A stretch of DNA of 64,000 bases, taken from the NCBI RefSeq assembly GCF_032397745.1, contig NZ_CP135921.1, forward strand, positions 5,568,501 through 5,632,500, read 5' to 3'. The notes below the pieces were generated by a model. It made no database searches, was not told the origin of the DNA, and worked only from the letters and a program-made list of their open reading frames with translations. A program made the translations under genes and the position numbers. Shown in pieces: positions 55,921 to 64,000 of the stretch (position 1 is the first letter of the stretch; each line of letters opens with the position of its first letter). The DNA comes from Bradyrhizobium prioriisuperbiae (GTDB taxonomy: Bacteria > Pseudomonadota > Alphaproteobacteria > Rhizobiales > Xanthobacteraceae).

Positions 55921-57315
55921 ATGACCGATCGCGACCTTCTGTTCATGCCGGCCACCACAGCCGCCGACCTCATCCGCAAGCGCGCGCTGTCGCCGGTCGA
56001 ATATGTCGACGCGGTGCTCGGCGCCATCGAACGGACCCAGCCGACGCTGAATGCGTTTTCGGTGGTGACGGCGGAGGATGCACGCAACAAGGCGCGCGCC
56101 GCCGAGCAGGCGGTGATGGCGGGCAAGGAGTTGGGACCGCTGCACGGCATTCCCATGAACATCAAGGACCTGTTCGTCACCAAGGGCGTTCGCACCTCCT
56201 TTGGATCGGCTGTCTACGCCGACAATATTCCCACCACCGATGACGATGTGCTGGTGACGCGGCTCAACGCGGCCGGCGGCATCATGGTGGGCAAGTCCAC
56301 CACGCCGGAGTTTGGTCACAAGGGCCACACTGATGGTCCGAGTTTCGGCATCACTCGCAACCCGTGGAACACGGAACGCACCGCGGGCGGATCGAGTGGC
56401 GGGGCCGCGGCCGCGGCCGCCGCCGGGCTCGGGCCGCTGGGCCTCGGCACCGACGGCGCCGGATCGATCCGCATTCCCGCCAGCGCCTGCGGCGTGGTCG
56501 GTCTGAAGCCGACCACAGGCTTGGTGCCCTACGAGCAGGCGCCGGACATTTTCTACAATTACGCCGCCGCCGGTCCGCTGACCCGCACTGTCGCCGATTG
56601 CGCGCTGATGATGGACGCACTGGTGGGGCCGTCGGTGCTCGATCCATGGTCGCTCAAGGCGCCGGCGGTGTTGCCGCCGAGCACGATCACCGAAAATTTG
56701 TCGGGGATACGGATCGGATATCTGCCTGCGCTCACCGCCTGCAGCCCGGATGTCACCGCCAACACCCAGGCGTCGCTCGCCGTGCTGGCATCGCTTGGCG
56801 CCGAGGTCGACGAGGTGGGGGCCGGTATGGAGTGGAATGCGCAGTCCGCCCGGCTGATTTACCTGACCAACCTCCACGTCAACTTCAGCGGCTATGTCGA
56901 AAAATGGCGCAGCCGCATGGATCCGGTGCTGCTGCAGTGGATGGAGGCCGGCAGCCGCACCACGGTCGACGATTATCGCAAGGCGCAGATCGCCCGTACG
57001 CAGTTGTATCGCGGGGTGCAGAAGCTTTTGGAGCGCTATGACTTCCTGGTGTCGCCCACCTTGCCCACCACCGCGATCCCGGCGGAGGCCGGCCGCACCG
57101 TCGATGCGCTGTTCAATCGGGGATGGAATGCGTTCGTCTATCCCTTCAACCACACCGGCAATCCCGCGCTCTCGGTGCCGTCCGGTTTCGGCGCCGACGG
57201 TTTGCCGACCGGCCTGCAGATCGTCGGCCGCTGGTGGGGGGACAATGACGTGATGGGCCTCGGTGCCGTGTTCGAGCAGGCGCGGCCCTGGGCCGATCGA
57301 CATCCGCCGGTGTGA
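55921..57315 (+). CDS. Amidase-signature family hydrolase
   Basis: 464 residues with the Ser-cisSer-Lys triad intact: K82 in PMNIKD, S158 in GGSSGG, and nucleophile S182 in GTDGAGSIRIPA; spacing 158 to 182 is the family value. Cleaves an amide to acid and ammonia or amine. No signal peptide. GGAG precedes the ATG. The substrate specificity pocket cannot be predicted, but operon context points to the imported amide or its acylase product. Confidence 0.91.
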   Translation: MTDRDLLFMPATTAADLIRKRALSPVEYVDAVLGAIERTQPTLNAFSVVTAEDARNKARAAEQAVMAGKELGPLHGIPMNIKDLFVTKGVRTSFGSAVYADNIPTTDDDVLVTRLNAAGGIMVGKSTTPEFGHKGHTDGPSFGITRNPWNTERTAGGSSGGAAAAAAAGLGPLGLGTDGAGSIRIPASACGVVGLKPTTGLVPYEQAPDIFYNYAAAGPLTRTVADCALMMDALVGPSVLDPWSLKAPAVLPPSTITENLSGIRIGYLPALTACSPDVTANTQASLAVLASLGAEVDEVGAGMEWNAQSARLIYLTNLHVNFSGYVEKWRSRMDPVLLQWMEAGSRTTVDDYRKAQIARTQLYRGVQKLLERYDFLVSPTLPTTAIPAEAGRTVDALFNRGWNAFVYPFNHTGNPALSVPSGFGADGLPTGLQIVGRWWGDNDVMGLGAVFEQARPWADRHPPV

Positions 57316-57358
57316 GATAGTGTGAGCGTTCAAAGATAACAACAACGGGAGACCAACC

Positions 57359-59647
57359 GTGGCCACAGAAGCTCGATCCTGCCTGCCTCAAACAAGCGGC
57401 ACCGTGACGCTGCGCGGTCTTGTAGACCGCGTCGACGTTCATCGCGACGCCTGGGGCATTCCGCATGTCCGCGCGAAGGGAACTGCTGACGTCTTCTTCG
57501 CCCAGGGCTTTGTCCATGCCCAGGATCGTCTCTGGCAGATGGATGCCGCGCGCCGGCGCATGCTCGGTCGCTGGGCGGAGTGGGAAGGGCCCGCGGGCGT
57601 GGGGGCAGACAAGCTTGCACGGCAGCTCGATGTCGCCGGCGCTTCACGGCGTGACTTTGCAGGTCTCGGCGCTGAGGCGCGCGCGATGCTTGAAGCCTAT
57701 GCCGCGGGCGTCAACGCCTATCTCGCGCAGGGTACGCCGCTGCCGGTCGAGTACGGCCTGGTCGGCGGGGCGCCCGAGCTCTGGGAGCCCTGGCACTGCA
57801 TCGCGGTGATGCGTCAGCGCGGTTATCTGATGGGTTCGGTCTGGTTCAAGCTGTGGCGTGCGGCGGCGCTGCGCACCATTGGTCCCGAGCAGGTCGCGAA
57901 GCTGCGCTACGACGACGGCGGCGAGGATCTGCTCGGTGCGTCTCCCAGCGCCGAGGCCAAACGATGGATCGCCACGCTGCAAGACCTTGCGCCTGCGATT
58001 GATGCGCTGACGGCGCTGGCCGGGCCTGAGGCGACCGACGGCGGAAGCAACAACTGGGCGGTGGCGCCGTCGCGCACCGCGACCGGGCGTCCCTTGCTTG
58101 CGGGTGACCCGCATCGCGCCTTCGAACTGCCGAGCATGTATTCGCAGTGCCACCTGGCCTGTGACGCGTTCGATGCCATCGGTTTCTCTGTGCCGGGCGT
58201 GCCGGCATTTCCGCACTTCGCCCACAACGGCCATGTGGCGTTCTGTGTCACCCATGCCTTCGTCGACATCCATGATGTGTTTGTCGACAAGTTCAGCCCG
58301 GATGCGTCGCAATACCTGTTCAAGGGAAAATGGCAGGACACCGCCATCCGGCGCGAGCGGATCAAGGTGCGCGATGCAGCGGACGTCGATCTCGACGTCG
58401 TCACCACCCACCATGGCCCGGTGATCACAGGCGATCCGCGCAAGGGCGCAGCGCTGACCCTGCGCTCGGTACAGTTCGCCGAGCTCGATCGCTCCTTCGA
58501 TTGCCTGCAGCCGATGCTGCGCGCCAAAGGCGTCGATGCGCTCTATGAAGCCACGCGGGGCTGGGGCTTGATCGATCACAATCTGGTTTCCGCCGACACC
58601 AGCGGACGCATCGGCAATCTGGTGCGCGCCATCGTGCCGCGGCGTCCGCGTCTCAATGGCTGGCTGCCGGTGCCGGGCTGGACCGGCGACTATGAGTGGC
58701 AGGGCGACATTCCCTGGGAGGACATGCCGCGTGCGTTCGATCCGCCCAGCGGTTTCCTGGTCACCGCCAACAACCGCGTGGCCGCCGACGATCCGGAAAA
58801 CTATCTCTGCACCGACTGCCATCCGCCTTATCGCGCGCGGCGCATCGCCGAGCGGTTGGCCGGGCTTCCGGCCGCGACCGTGGAGGACATGGCCGGCATC
58901 CATGCCGACACCGTCAGCCTGACGGCGCGCGAATTCATCGCGCGGCTGGGGCGGCTGTTAACGGTCGAGGGACCCGCTGCGGCGTTGCGCGACCTCATCA
59001 TCGGCTGGGACGCGCAGATGTCGGCGGATTCAAAGCCGGCCGCGGCGTACGCCCGCACGCGGCTGGAACTCGCCCGCATCGTGCTCAAGCGCTCCGGCCT
59101 TGGCGATGTCAGCCGCGATCCTGTCGCGCAGGTCGCGCCCGGCATCGTGCCGCTCAATCAGGTCTGGTGGGCGCTGCCGTCGCTGCTGCGCAACGACGAT
59201 ACCTCCTTGCTCGGCGGCTGGGACTGGGACCGCGCCCTGGCGACCGCGCTGGAGCGTGCCGCCAAGCTCGATCACGGCGAGACGTGGTCGCAACTGCATC
59301 ATGCGCGGATGGTGCATCCGCTGGCGGCGTCGTTTCCGCAGGCGGCCGCTCAACTGGAGCCCGCGGGCCTTGCTGTCGGCGGCGACAACGACACCGTGAT
59401 GGCCAATGGCTGTTATTGGACCACGGGACTGTCAGCGACCTACGGCGCGGTCGGTCGTTATGTGTTCGATGTCGGCCGCTGGGAGAATTCAAGGTGGGCG
59501 GTGTTCCACGGCGCATCGGGACATCCCGCAAGCCCGCATTATGCGGATCAGCATCCGCTGTGGGCATCGGCGAAGATGGTGCCGATGCTCTATGACTGGA
59601 GTGTGATTGCCAAAGAGGGCGACAGGTTGGTGCTGCAGCCTGCGTGA
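57359..59647 (+). CDS. Penicillin acylase family N-terminal-nucleophile hydrolase
   Basis: 762 residues from GTG (GGGAG upstream). DAWGIPHVRAKGTADVFFAQG and FVHAQDRLWQMD mark the alpha chain; the autoprocessing site is G-S at 229-230 in DGGSNNWAVAP, making S230 the mature beta-chain nucleophile. Later HNGHVAFCVTHAFVDIHDVF and VTANNRVA (catalytic asparagine region) fit the family. There is no signal peptide at the N-terminus, unlike classic penicillin G acylase, so it probably acts in the cytoplasm. Likely splits an N-acyl group (aryl, fatty or dipeptide-like) from an imported compound. Last gene of the operon. Confidence 0.9.
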   Translation: MATEARSCLPQTSGTVTLRGLVDRVDVHRDAWGIPHVRAKGTADVFFAQGFVHAQDRLWQMDAARRRMLGRWAEWEGPAGVGADKLARQLDVAGASRRDFAGLGAEARAMLEAYAAGVNAYLAQGTPLPVEYGLVGGAPELWEPWHCIAVMRQRGYLMGSVWFKLWRAAALRTIGPEQVAKLRYDDGGEDLLGASPSAEAKRWIATLQDLAPAIDALTALAGPEATDGGSNNWAVAPSRTATGRPLLAGDPHRAFELPSMYSQCHLACDAFDAIGFSVPGVPAFPHFAHNGHVAFCVTHAFVDIHDVFVDKFSPDASQYLFKGKWQDTAIRRERIKVRDAADVDLDVVTTHHGPVITGDPRKGAALTLRSVQFAELDRSFDCLQPMLRAKGVDALYEATRGWGLIDHNLVSADTSGRIGNLVRAIVPRRPRLNGWLPVPGWTGDYEWQGDIPWEDMPRAFDPPSGFLVTANNRVAADDPENYLCTDCHPPYRARRIAERLAGLPAATVEDMAGIHADTVSLTAREFIARLGRLLTVEGPAAALRDLIIGWDAQMSADSKPAAAYARTRLELARIVLKRSGLGDVSRDPVAQVAPGIVPLNQVWWALPSLLRNDDTSLLGGWDWDRALATALERAAKLDHGETWSQLHHARMVHPLAASFPQAAAQLEPAGLAVGGDNDTVMANGCYWTTGLSATYGAVGRYVFDVGRWENSRWAVFHGASGHPASPHYADQHPLWASAKMVPMLYDWSVIAKEGDRLVLQPA

Positions 59648-59690
59648 TTTGAGAGCTGAGTTTCGGAAGGAGCGAGAGGCTAACTCAGAC

Positions 59691-59808
59691 TGTCATCGCC
59701 CGGCCGGGCGATCCAGTACGCCGCAGCATAAATGATCCGGATGACGCTCATTCATTGCACCATGCCCACCCCGGATACTGGATCGTCCGGTCAAGCCGGA
59801 CGATGACA
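59691..59808. repeat. Dispersed palindromic element, family 2
   Basis: Left arm TGTCATCGCCCGGCCGGGCG-ATCCAGTA and right arm TACTGGATCGTCCGG...GACGATGACA form a long imperfect inverted repeat between the convergent acylase and pcaC genes. The style is typical of Bradyrhizobium intergenic repeats; only one copy of this family was found in the window. Confidence 0.72.
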
Positions 59809-59858
59809 CTGTGGGTGTGTCTGAGGCCGAGCATCGCATATGCTCCGACACGGCCCGG

Positions 59859-60245
59859 TCAGAGCAGCCCCAGTTCCTTCATCACCCCTGCGGCTTCCTT
59901 GGTCGCGTGATTGACCGCGGGGACGCCGCAATAGATCGCCTGCTGCAGCAGGATTTCCTTGATGTCATCAGGCGTAAAGCCGCCCTCGGTCAGCGCCGCG
60001 CGCACGTGCAGGCGGAATTCGTCCCACTGGGCGAGTGCGATCATGGTGCCGATCACCAGCACGCGGCGGGTGCGTTCGTCGAATTGCGGTCGGGTCCAGA
60101 TCTCGCCCCAGGCATAGCGGGTGATCAGGTCGAGGAAGTCGGCGTTGAACGCATTGCGTCCGGCGGCCGATTTGTCGACCCAGGCATTGCCCAGCACCTT
60201 GCGGCGCTGCGCGTCGCCATCGGCTCGGCGTTGATTGTCATCCAT
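59859..60245 (-). CDS. pcaC: 4-carboxymuconolactone decarboxylase
   Basis: 128 residues of the CMD fold: GNAWVDKSAAGRNAFNADFLDLI, WTRPQFDERTRRVLVIG and the conserved AIYCGVPAVNHA segment with Cys and His. Converts 4-carboxymuconolactone to beta-ketoadipate enol-lactone. Follows pcaD by 17 bp. Confidence 0.93.
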   Translation of the reverse strand: MDDNQRRADGDAQRRKVLGNAWVDKSAAGRNAFNADFLDLITRYAWGEIWTRPQFDERTRRVLVIGTMIALAQWDEFRLHVRAALTEGGFTPDDIKEILLQQAIYCGVPAVNHATKEAAGVMKELGLL

Positions 60246-60262
60246 ACAAATTCTCCGAAAGC

Positions 60263-61045
60263 TCAGCGTTGAGTGAGAAAGCCGACCACCGCTTCAGTGA
60301 AGGCATGCTGCTGCTCCACACTCGAGATGTGGGCGGCGTCGAGAATGGTGAGGCTCGCGCCCGGAATCTGGCTGCGGATGAATTCACCGGCGGCGAGCGG
60401 CGTGGCCGGATCATGACGGCCGGCGATCACCAGAGTCGGGTTGGAAATCGTCGGCAGCATCGCGCGCAGGTCGAGGGTGCGCAGGGCCTGGCAGCAGGCG
60501 AGATAACCCTCTCGCGGCGTTGCTGACAGCATGGCCTTCATGGCCTCGACCGTCTGCGGCTCGCGTTCGCGGAAGTCGGCGGTGAACCACGCGTTCATCA
60601 CGCCATCGGCGATGGCGGGGAACCCGCCTTCGGTGAGCGACTTGATGCGGGTGTCCCAGTTGGTCGGGTCCGGATAATAACTCGCGGTGTTGGCGAGGAT
60701 CAGCTTCTCGAAGCGATCCGGCGCATTGGCGCCCAGCCATTGCCCGACCATGCCGCCCATCGACAGGCCGCACCAGTGCGTCTTCTGGATGTTGAGGTCG
60801 TCCAGGATCGCCAGCACGTCGTGCCCGAACCGCTCCATGGAATAGGGTGTGGTGCCGATATCGGACTTGCCATGGCCGCGGCGGTCGTAGCGCACCACGC
60901 GGAACAGCTTTGTCAGCGCCGGCATTTGCGCGTCCCACATGTGCAGCGTGGTGCCCAGCGAGTTCGACAGCATCAAGGTGGGGCCGCTGTCGCGCCCTTC
61001 GACCGTGACATTGAGCCGGCAACCGTCGGCATCGACCATGGGCAT
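60263..61045 (-). CDS. pcaD: 3-oxoadipate enol-lactonase
   Basis: 260-residue alpha/beta hydrolase with LSNSLGTTLHMWD, nucleophile elbow GLSMGG, the acid in AGRHDPATP and catalytic histidine in DAAHISSVEQ. Hydrolyses the enol-lactone to beta-ketoadipate. 25 bp after pcaB. Confidence 0.92.
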   Translation of the reverse strand: MPMVDADGCRLNVTVEGRDSGPTLMLSNSLGTTLHMWDAQMPALTKLFRVVRYDRRGHGKSDIGTTPYSMERFGHDVLAILDDLNIQKTHWCGLSMGGMVGQWLGANAPDRFEKLILANTASYYPDPTNWDTRIKSLTEGGFPAIADGVMNAWFTADFREREPQTVEAMKAMLSATPREGYLACCQALRTLDLRAMLPTISNPTLVIAGRHDPATPLAAGEFIRSQIPGASLTILDAAHISSVEQQHAFTEAVVGFLTQR

Positions 61046-61070
61046 GGGAGTCTCCGTTTATTGTTGTTGG

Positions 61071-62423
61071 TCAGTTGTCGAGTGCGGCGAGCAGCCGATC
61101 GATCAGGGTTTGCGATGCGCCCTGGTAGGCGAGGGGATCGAACAGTTGCGCCAGCCGTGCCGCATCCAGATGTGCGGTGACACGGGCATCCGCGGCCAGC
61201 ACGTCGCGCAGGTGCGTGTTGCCGGCGATCGACGCGCGGCTTGCCGCCTCGATGATGTGATGCGCCTCGCTCTTGCCGATACTGTCGGCCAGCGCCATCG
61301 ACACGGCTTCCGCCATGATCAGGCCATGGGTGGTGTCGAGGTTGCTGCGCATCCGCGCCACATCCACATCGAGCCCTTCGGCGATGTCAACAATCGCGGC
61401 GAGCGCGCCCGATGTCACCAGCTCCAGGGTCGGCAATGTCGGCCATTCCGCATGCCAGGGGCCGGCGCTGCGTTCATGGTCTTGAACCTGGGCCGCGAAA
61501 ATCGTGGCGGCGAGATTGGGCGCCATGGTGGCGGCGCCCAGTGCCGCGGCCGCGGCCACCGGATTGCGTTTGTGCGGCAGGGTCGAGGAGCCGCCGCGCC
61601 CTTCGCCGGCGGGCTCGAAAGCTTCCGCCACATCGGTCTGCATCATCAGCGACACGTCGCGCGCGATCTTGCCGCAGCTTCCGCTCAGGATCGCCAGCAC
61701 CGAGGCGGCCTCGGCAATGCGGTCGCGATGGGTGTGCCAGGGAGCTTCCGGCAGCGGTAACCCGAGCTCGTGGCTGAGCTGTTCGCTCACCGCAAGGCCT
61801 TTGTCGCCGAGGGCGGCGAGTGTGCCGGCGGCGCCGCCGAATTGCAGCACCAGCGCCTCGGCCCGCAGCCGCTTGAGCCGTTGCCGCGAGCGGTGCAGGG
61901 CGGCGGCGTATTCGGCGAGCTTGAGCCCGAACGGCATCGGCAGCGCGTGCTGCAGCCAGGTCCGCGCCACCATGGCGGTGTTGCGGTGCTGCCGGGCAAG
62001 TCCTGCGAAGCCCGCGATCGCGCGGTCTAGGTCCGGCAGCAGCGCATCGATGGCGGCGCGCAGTTGCAGCATGGTCGCGGTGTCGATCACGTCCTGGCTG
62101 GTGGCGCCCCAATGCACATAACGCGCGGCCTCGGCATCGGCTTTGCCGACCGCCGCGGTCAGCGCCTTGACCAGCGGGATGGCGAGATTGCCGGCGCGGT
62201 TTGCCGCCTGAGCCAGCGCTGCGATATCGAATCGCTCGGCCTTGCAGGCGTCAGAGATCGGCGCCACGGCGGCTGCGGGAACGACTCCGACGGCGGCCTC
62301 CGCGCGCGCCAGCGCGCTCTCGAAGTCGAGCATGTGCTGCAGATAGGCTGCGTCGTCGCAGGCTGCCCGCATGGCGGAGCTCGACAGCAGTGGCGCGAGC
62401 AGAGGAGACAGGGAGGTGCTCAT
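61071..62423 (-). CDS. pcaB: 3-carboxy-cis,cis-muconate cycloisomerase
   Basis: 450 residues of the fumarase/aspartase superfamily. The signature GGSSTLPHKRNPVAA is present; GATSQDVIDTA is the first conserved region and TWLQHALPMPFG the second. Cyclises 3-carboxymuconate to 4-carboxymuconolactone. Start ATG at 62423; a longer frame adds seven residues. Order pcaB-D-C on the same strand is an operon. Confidence 0.92.
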   Translation of the reverse strand: MSTSLSPLLAPLLSSSAMRAACDDAAYLQHMLDFESALARAEAAVGVVPAAAVAPISDACKAERFDIAALAQAANRAGNLAIPLVKALTAAVGKADAEAARYVHWGATSQDVIDTATMLQLRAAIDALLPDLDRAIAGFAGLARQHRNTAMVARTWLQHALPMPFGLKLAEYAAALHRSRQRLKRLRAEALVLQFGGAAGTLAALGDKGLAVSEQLSHELGLPLPEAPWHTHRDRIAEAASVLAILSGSCGKIARDVSLMMQTDVAEAFEPAGEGRGGSSTLPHKRNPVAAAAALGAATMAPNLAATIFAAQVQDHERSAGPWHAEWPTLPTLELVTSGALAAIVDIAEGLDVDVARMRSNLDTTHGLIMAEAVSMALADSIGKSEAHHIIEAASRASIAGNTHLRDVLAADARVTAHLDAARLAQLFDPLAYQGASQTLIDRLLAALDN

Positions 62424-62599
62424 GATGCGGGCGACCCTAAGCATTTCCCGATGCCGTGAAAAGCGGCTTGCCGCCCATTATCATGCGGTCTTGATCATGG
62501 GGGGCTGGCCAGTGGTGGGTGCTGACTTTTTCCCTGAGCGGTGTTTCATTTGCGGGCGAAGGTCGTTATTGAGGACAGTTCGGAACGGGAGTCGGTACA

Positions 62600-63052
62600 A
62601 TGGCAATGACAATGAATGGGGAGGTCCAACTCCCTGCGTCGCGGGAAGTCGTCTGGGCCAAGCTCAACGACCCCGAGGTTCTGAAGGCCTGCATTCCCGG
62701 CTGTGAAGAGCTGGAAAGGTCTGCGGAGAACGAGTTTCGTGCCACTGCCAAAATGAAGGTCGGCCCGGTGTCGGCCCGCTTCAAGGGGCGTGTGACGCTC
62801 AGCGATTTCGATCCGCCCACCAGCTACAAGATCTCGGGCGAGGGCGAGGGCGGCGTGGCCGGTTTCGCCAAGGGCGGCGCCACCGTCAATCTGCAGGACA
62901 AGGATGGTGGCACCCTGCTGGTTTACAATGTGGATGCCCAGATCGGCGGCAAGCTGGCCCAGCTCGGGCAGCGCCTGATCAACGGATCGGCCAAGAAGCT
63001 AGCGGACGAATTTTTCACCAAATTCGCCGATGCGGTGAAGGCATCAGCCTAA
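62600..63052 (+). CDS. coxG: CoxG-like SRPBCC domain protein
   Basis: 150 residues: MTMNGEVQLPASREVVWAKLNDPEVLKACIPGCEELE, the CoxG/START-like fold used to anchor or assemble CO-dehydrogenase-type molybdenum enzymes at the membrane. The common C-terminal membrane helix is absent, so it may be soluble. Divergent from pcaB. It precedes coxS by 246 bp. Confidence 0.85.
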   Translation: MAMTMNGEVQLPASREVVWAKLNDPEVLKACIPGCEELERSAENEFRATAKMKVGPVSARFKGRVTLSDFDPPTSYKISGEGEGGVAGFAKGGATVNLQDKDGGTLLVYNVDAQIGGKLAQLGQRLINGSAKKLADEFFTKFADAVKASA

Positions 63053-63212
63053 AGGCGGTTGTACTTTGAGTCGGCTGCATCCGGCGTCCAGGCTCCAATT
63101 CTTGGGGGCGAGTCGTCGTCGAGTTGACACATCCGGTGCCTGAGAAATTCAAAAACAGCATGGCTCTCAGGCCCTTGAGCCGGTTGCCGATCCGGCTTCG
63201 GCGACCTATGAT

Positions 63213-63229
63213 ATTAGAACGATTTTAGA
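63213..63229. promoter_or_regulatory. Weak iron-control-element-like box before coxS
   Basis: ATTAGAA-CGA-TTTTAGA fits TTTAGAA-N3-TTCTAAA at 11 of 14 arm positions and lies 70 bp before coxS. A weaker match than the one at 28636, and only suggestive. Confidence 0.25.
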
Positions 63230-63298
63230 AGACGCCTGCTTGGGGGACGCCCTTGCGGGCCGTGACGCCGTGCAATGCGGTGTTGAGGAGAACTGCTG

Positions 63299-63772
<474 letters not shown>

Positions 63773-63844
63773 GCAATGGCGAAGTAAACCCGATTTTTCC
63801 GACACCATCTGACGACGCGACATCGCGATCTCGAAGGATTGTTC

Positions 63845-64000
63845 ATGTACGAATTCAAATTCCACCGCCCGGCGACTGTGCGCCAAGCTGCGAACATTCT
63901 CGCCAAGAACGAGGACTCCAAGCTGGTGGCGGGCGGTCACACCCTGATCCCGGTGATGAAGCAGCGGCTCGCAAGCCCGCCGCATCTGGTCGACCTGTCG
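63845..64000 (+). CDS. coxM: Molybdenum hydroxylase FAD-binding subunit (5' end only)
   Basis: 52 codons seen before the window edge: MYEFKFHRPATVRQAA and VAGGHTLIPVMKQRLA, the FAD-pyrophosphate-binding start of CoxM/FAD_binding_5 proteins. It begins 72 bp after coxS; the large subunit gene would lie beyond the window. Confidence 0.88.
   Translation, partial: MYEFKFHRPATVRQAANILAKNEDSKLVAGGHTLIPVMKQRLASPPHLVDLS

Overview
This is a high-GC chromosomal segment from an alphaproteobacterium, most likely Bradyrhizobium or a close relative such as Rhodopseudomonas or Afipia. The assignment rests on the gene types present: several branched-chain-amino-acid-type binding proteins, a DUF6867 protein beside a liv operon, an E. 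coli-type serA with an ACT domain, egtBD, pca and cox-type genes, iron-control-element-like boxes, and dispersed palindromes between convergent genes. No tRNA, rRNA, CRISPR array, prophage or insertion sequence was recognised. The window opens inside a cupin gene and closes inside a coxM-like gene.

Layout. 1-5.2 kb is a visibly less GC-rich block: a metallo-beta-lactamase-fold hydrolase, an NAD(P)-binding oxidoreductase and a secreted cupin run leftward. A LysR regulator and an MscS-type channel run rightward, and an Rrf2 regulator faces them. The same 21-bp palindrome (TAAGGATA-N5-TATCCTTA type) occurs twice in the divergent MBL/LysR promoter region and once in front of the Rrf2 gene, so this block looks like one small regulon. 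5.2-12 kb has a nitronate monooxygenase / binding protein / acyl-CoA synthetase operon with a divergent LysR gene, then a methyltransferase and an acyltransferase. 12-20 kb has DUF427, bolA, ltrA-like, serA, a glycosyltransferase-like protein with a coiled-coil tail, egtD, egtB and grxD. 20-24 kb carries three tandem paralogous secreted serine hydrolases. 24-38 kb is mostly housekeeping: threonine aldolase, rpsD, an AEC transporter, murI, cytochrome b561, purB, rpe, an oxalate/formate-type MFS, an EF-hand protein, an outer-membrane beta-barrel, a P1 peptidase, a CcdA-like protein and a GrlR-like protein. 38-45 kb is a liv-type ABC operon (livH-M-G-F, a DUF6867 membrane protein) followed by two near-identical binding proteins.

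46.4-59.6 kb is the most unusual part. A FadR-type GntR regulator is divergent from a tightly packed ten-gene operon: class III aminotransferase, split transketolase (two subunits), a complete Dpp/Opp-type ABC transporter, an amidase-signature hydrolase and a penicillin-acylase-family N-terminal-nucleophile hydrolase. Two copies of a TGATATAT-C-ATATATCA-type operator flank and overlap the predicted -35 region of the operon. I read it as an import, amide-cleavage, transamination and C2-transfer pathway for an unknown N-acylated amino sugar or amino-ketone.

59.7-64 kb has pcaB-pcaD-pcaC (protocatechuate branch, without pcaHG nearby) running leftward and coxG, coxS and coxM (start only) running rightward.

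At least four of the convergent gene pairs are separated by long palindromic elements of two families, at 24117, 29297, 38134 and 59691.
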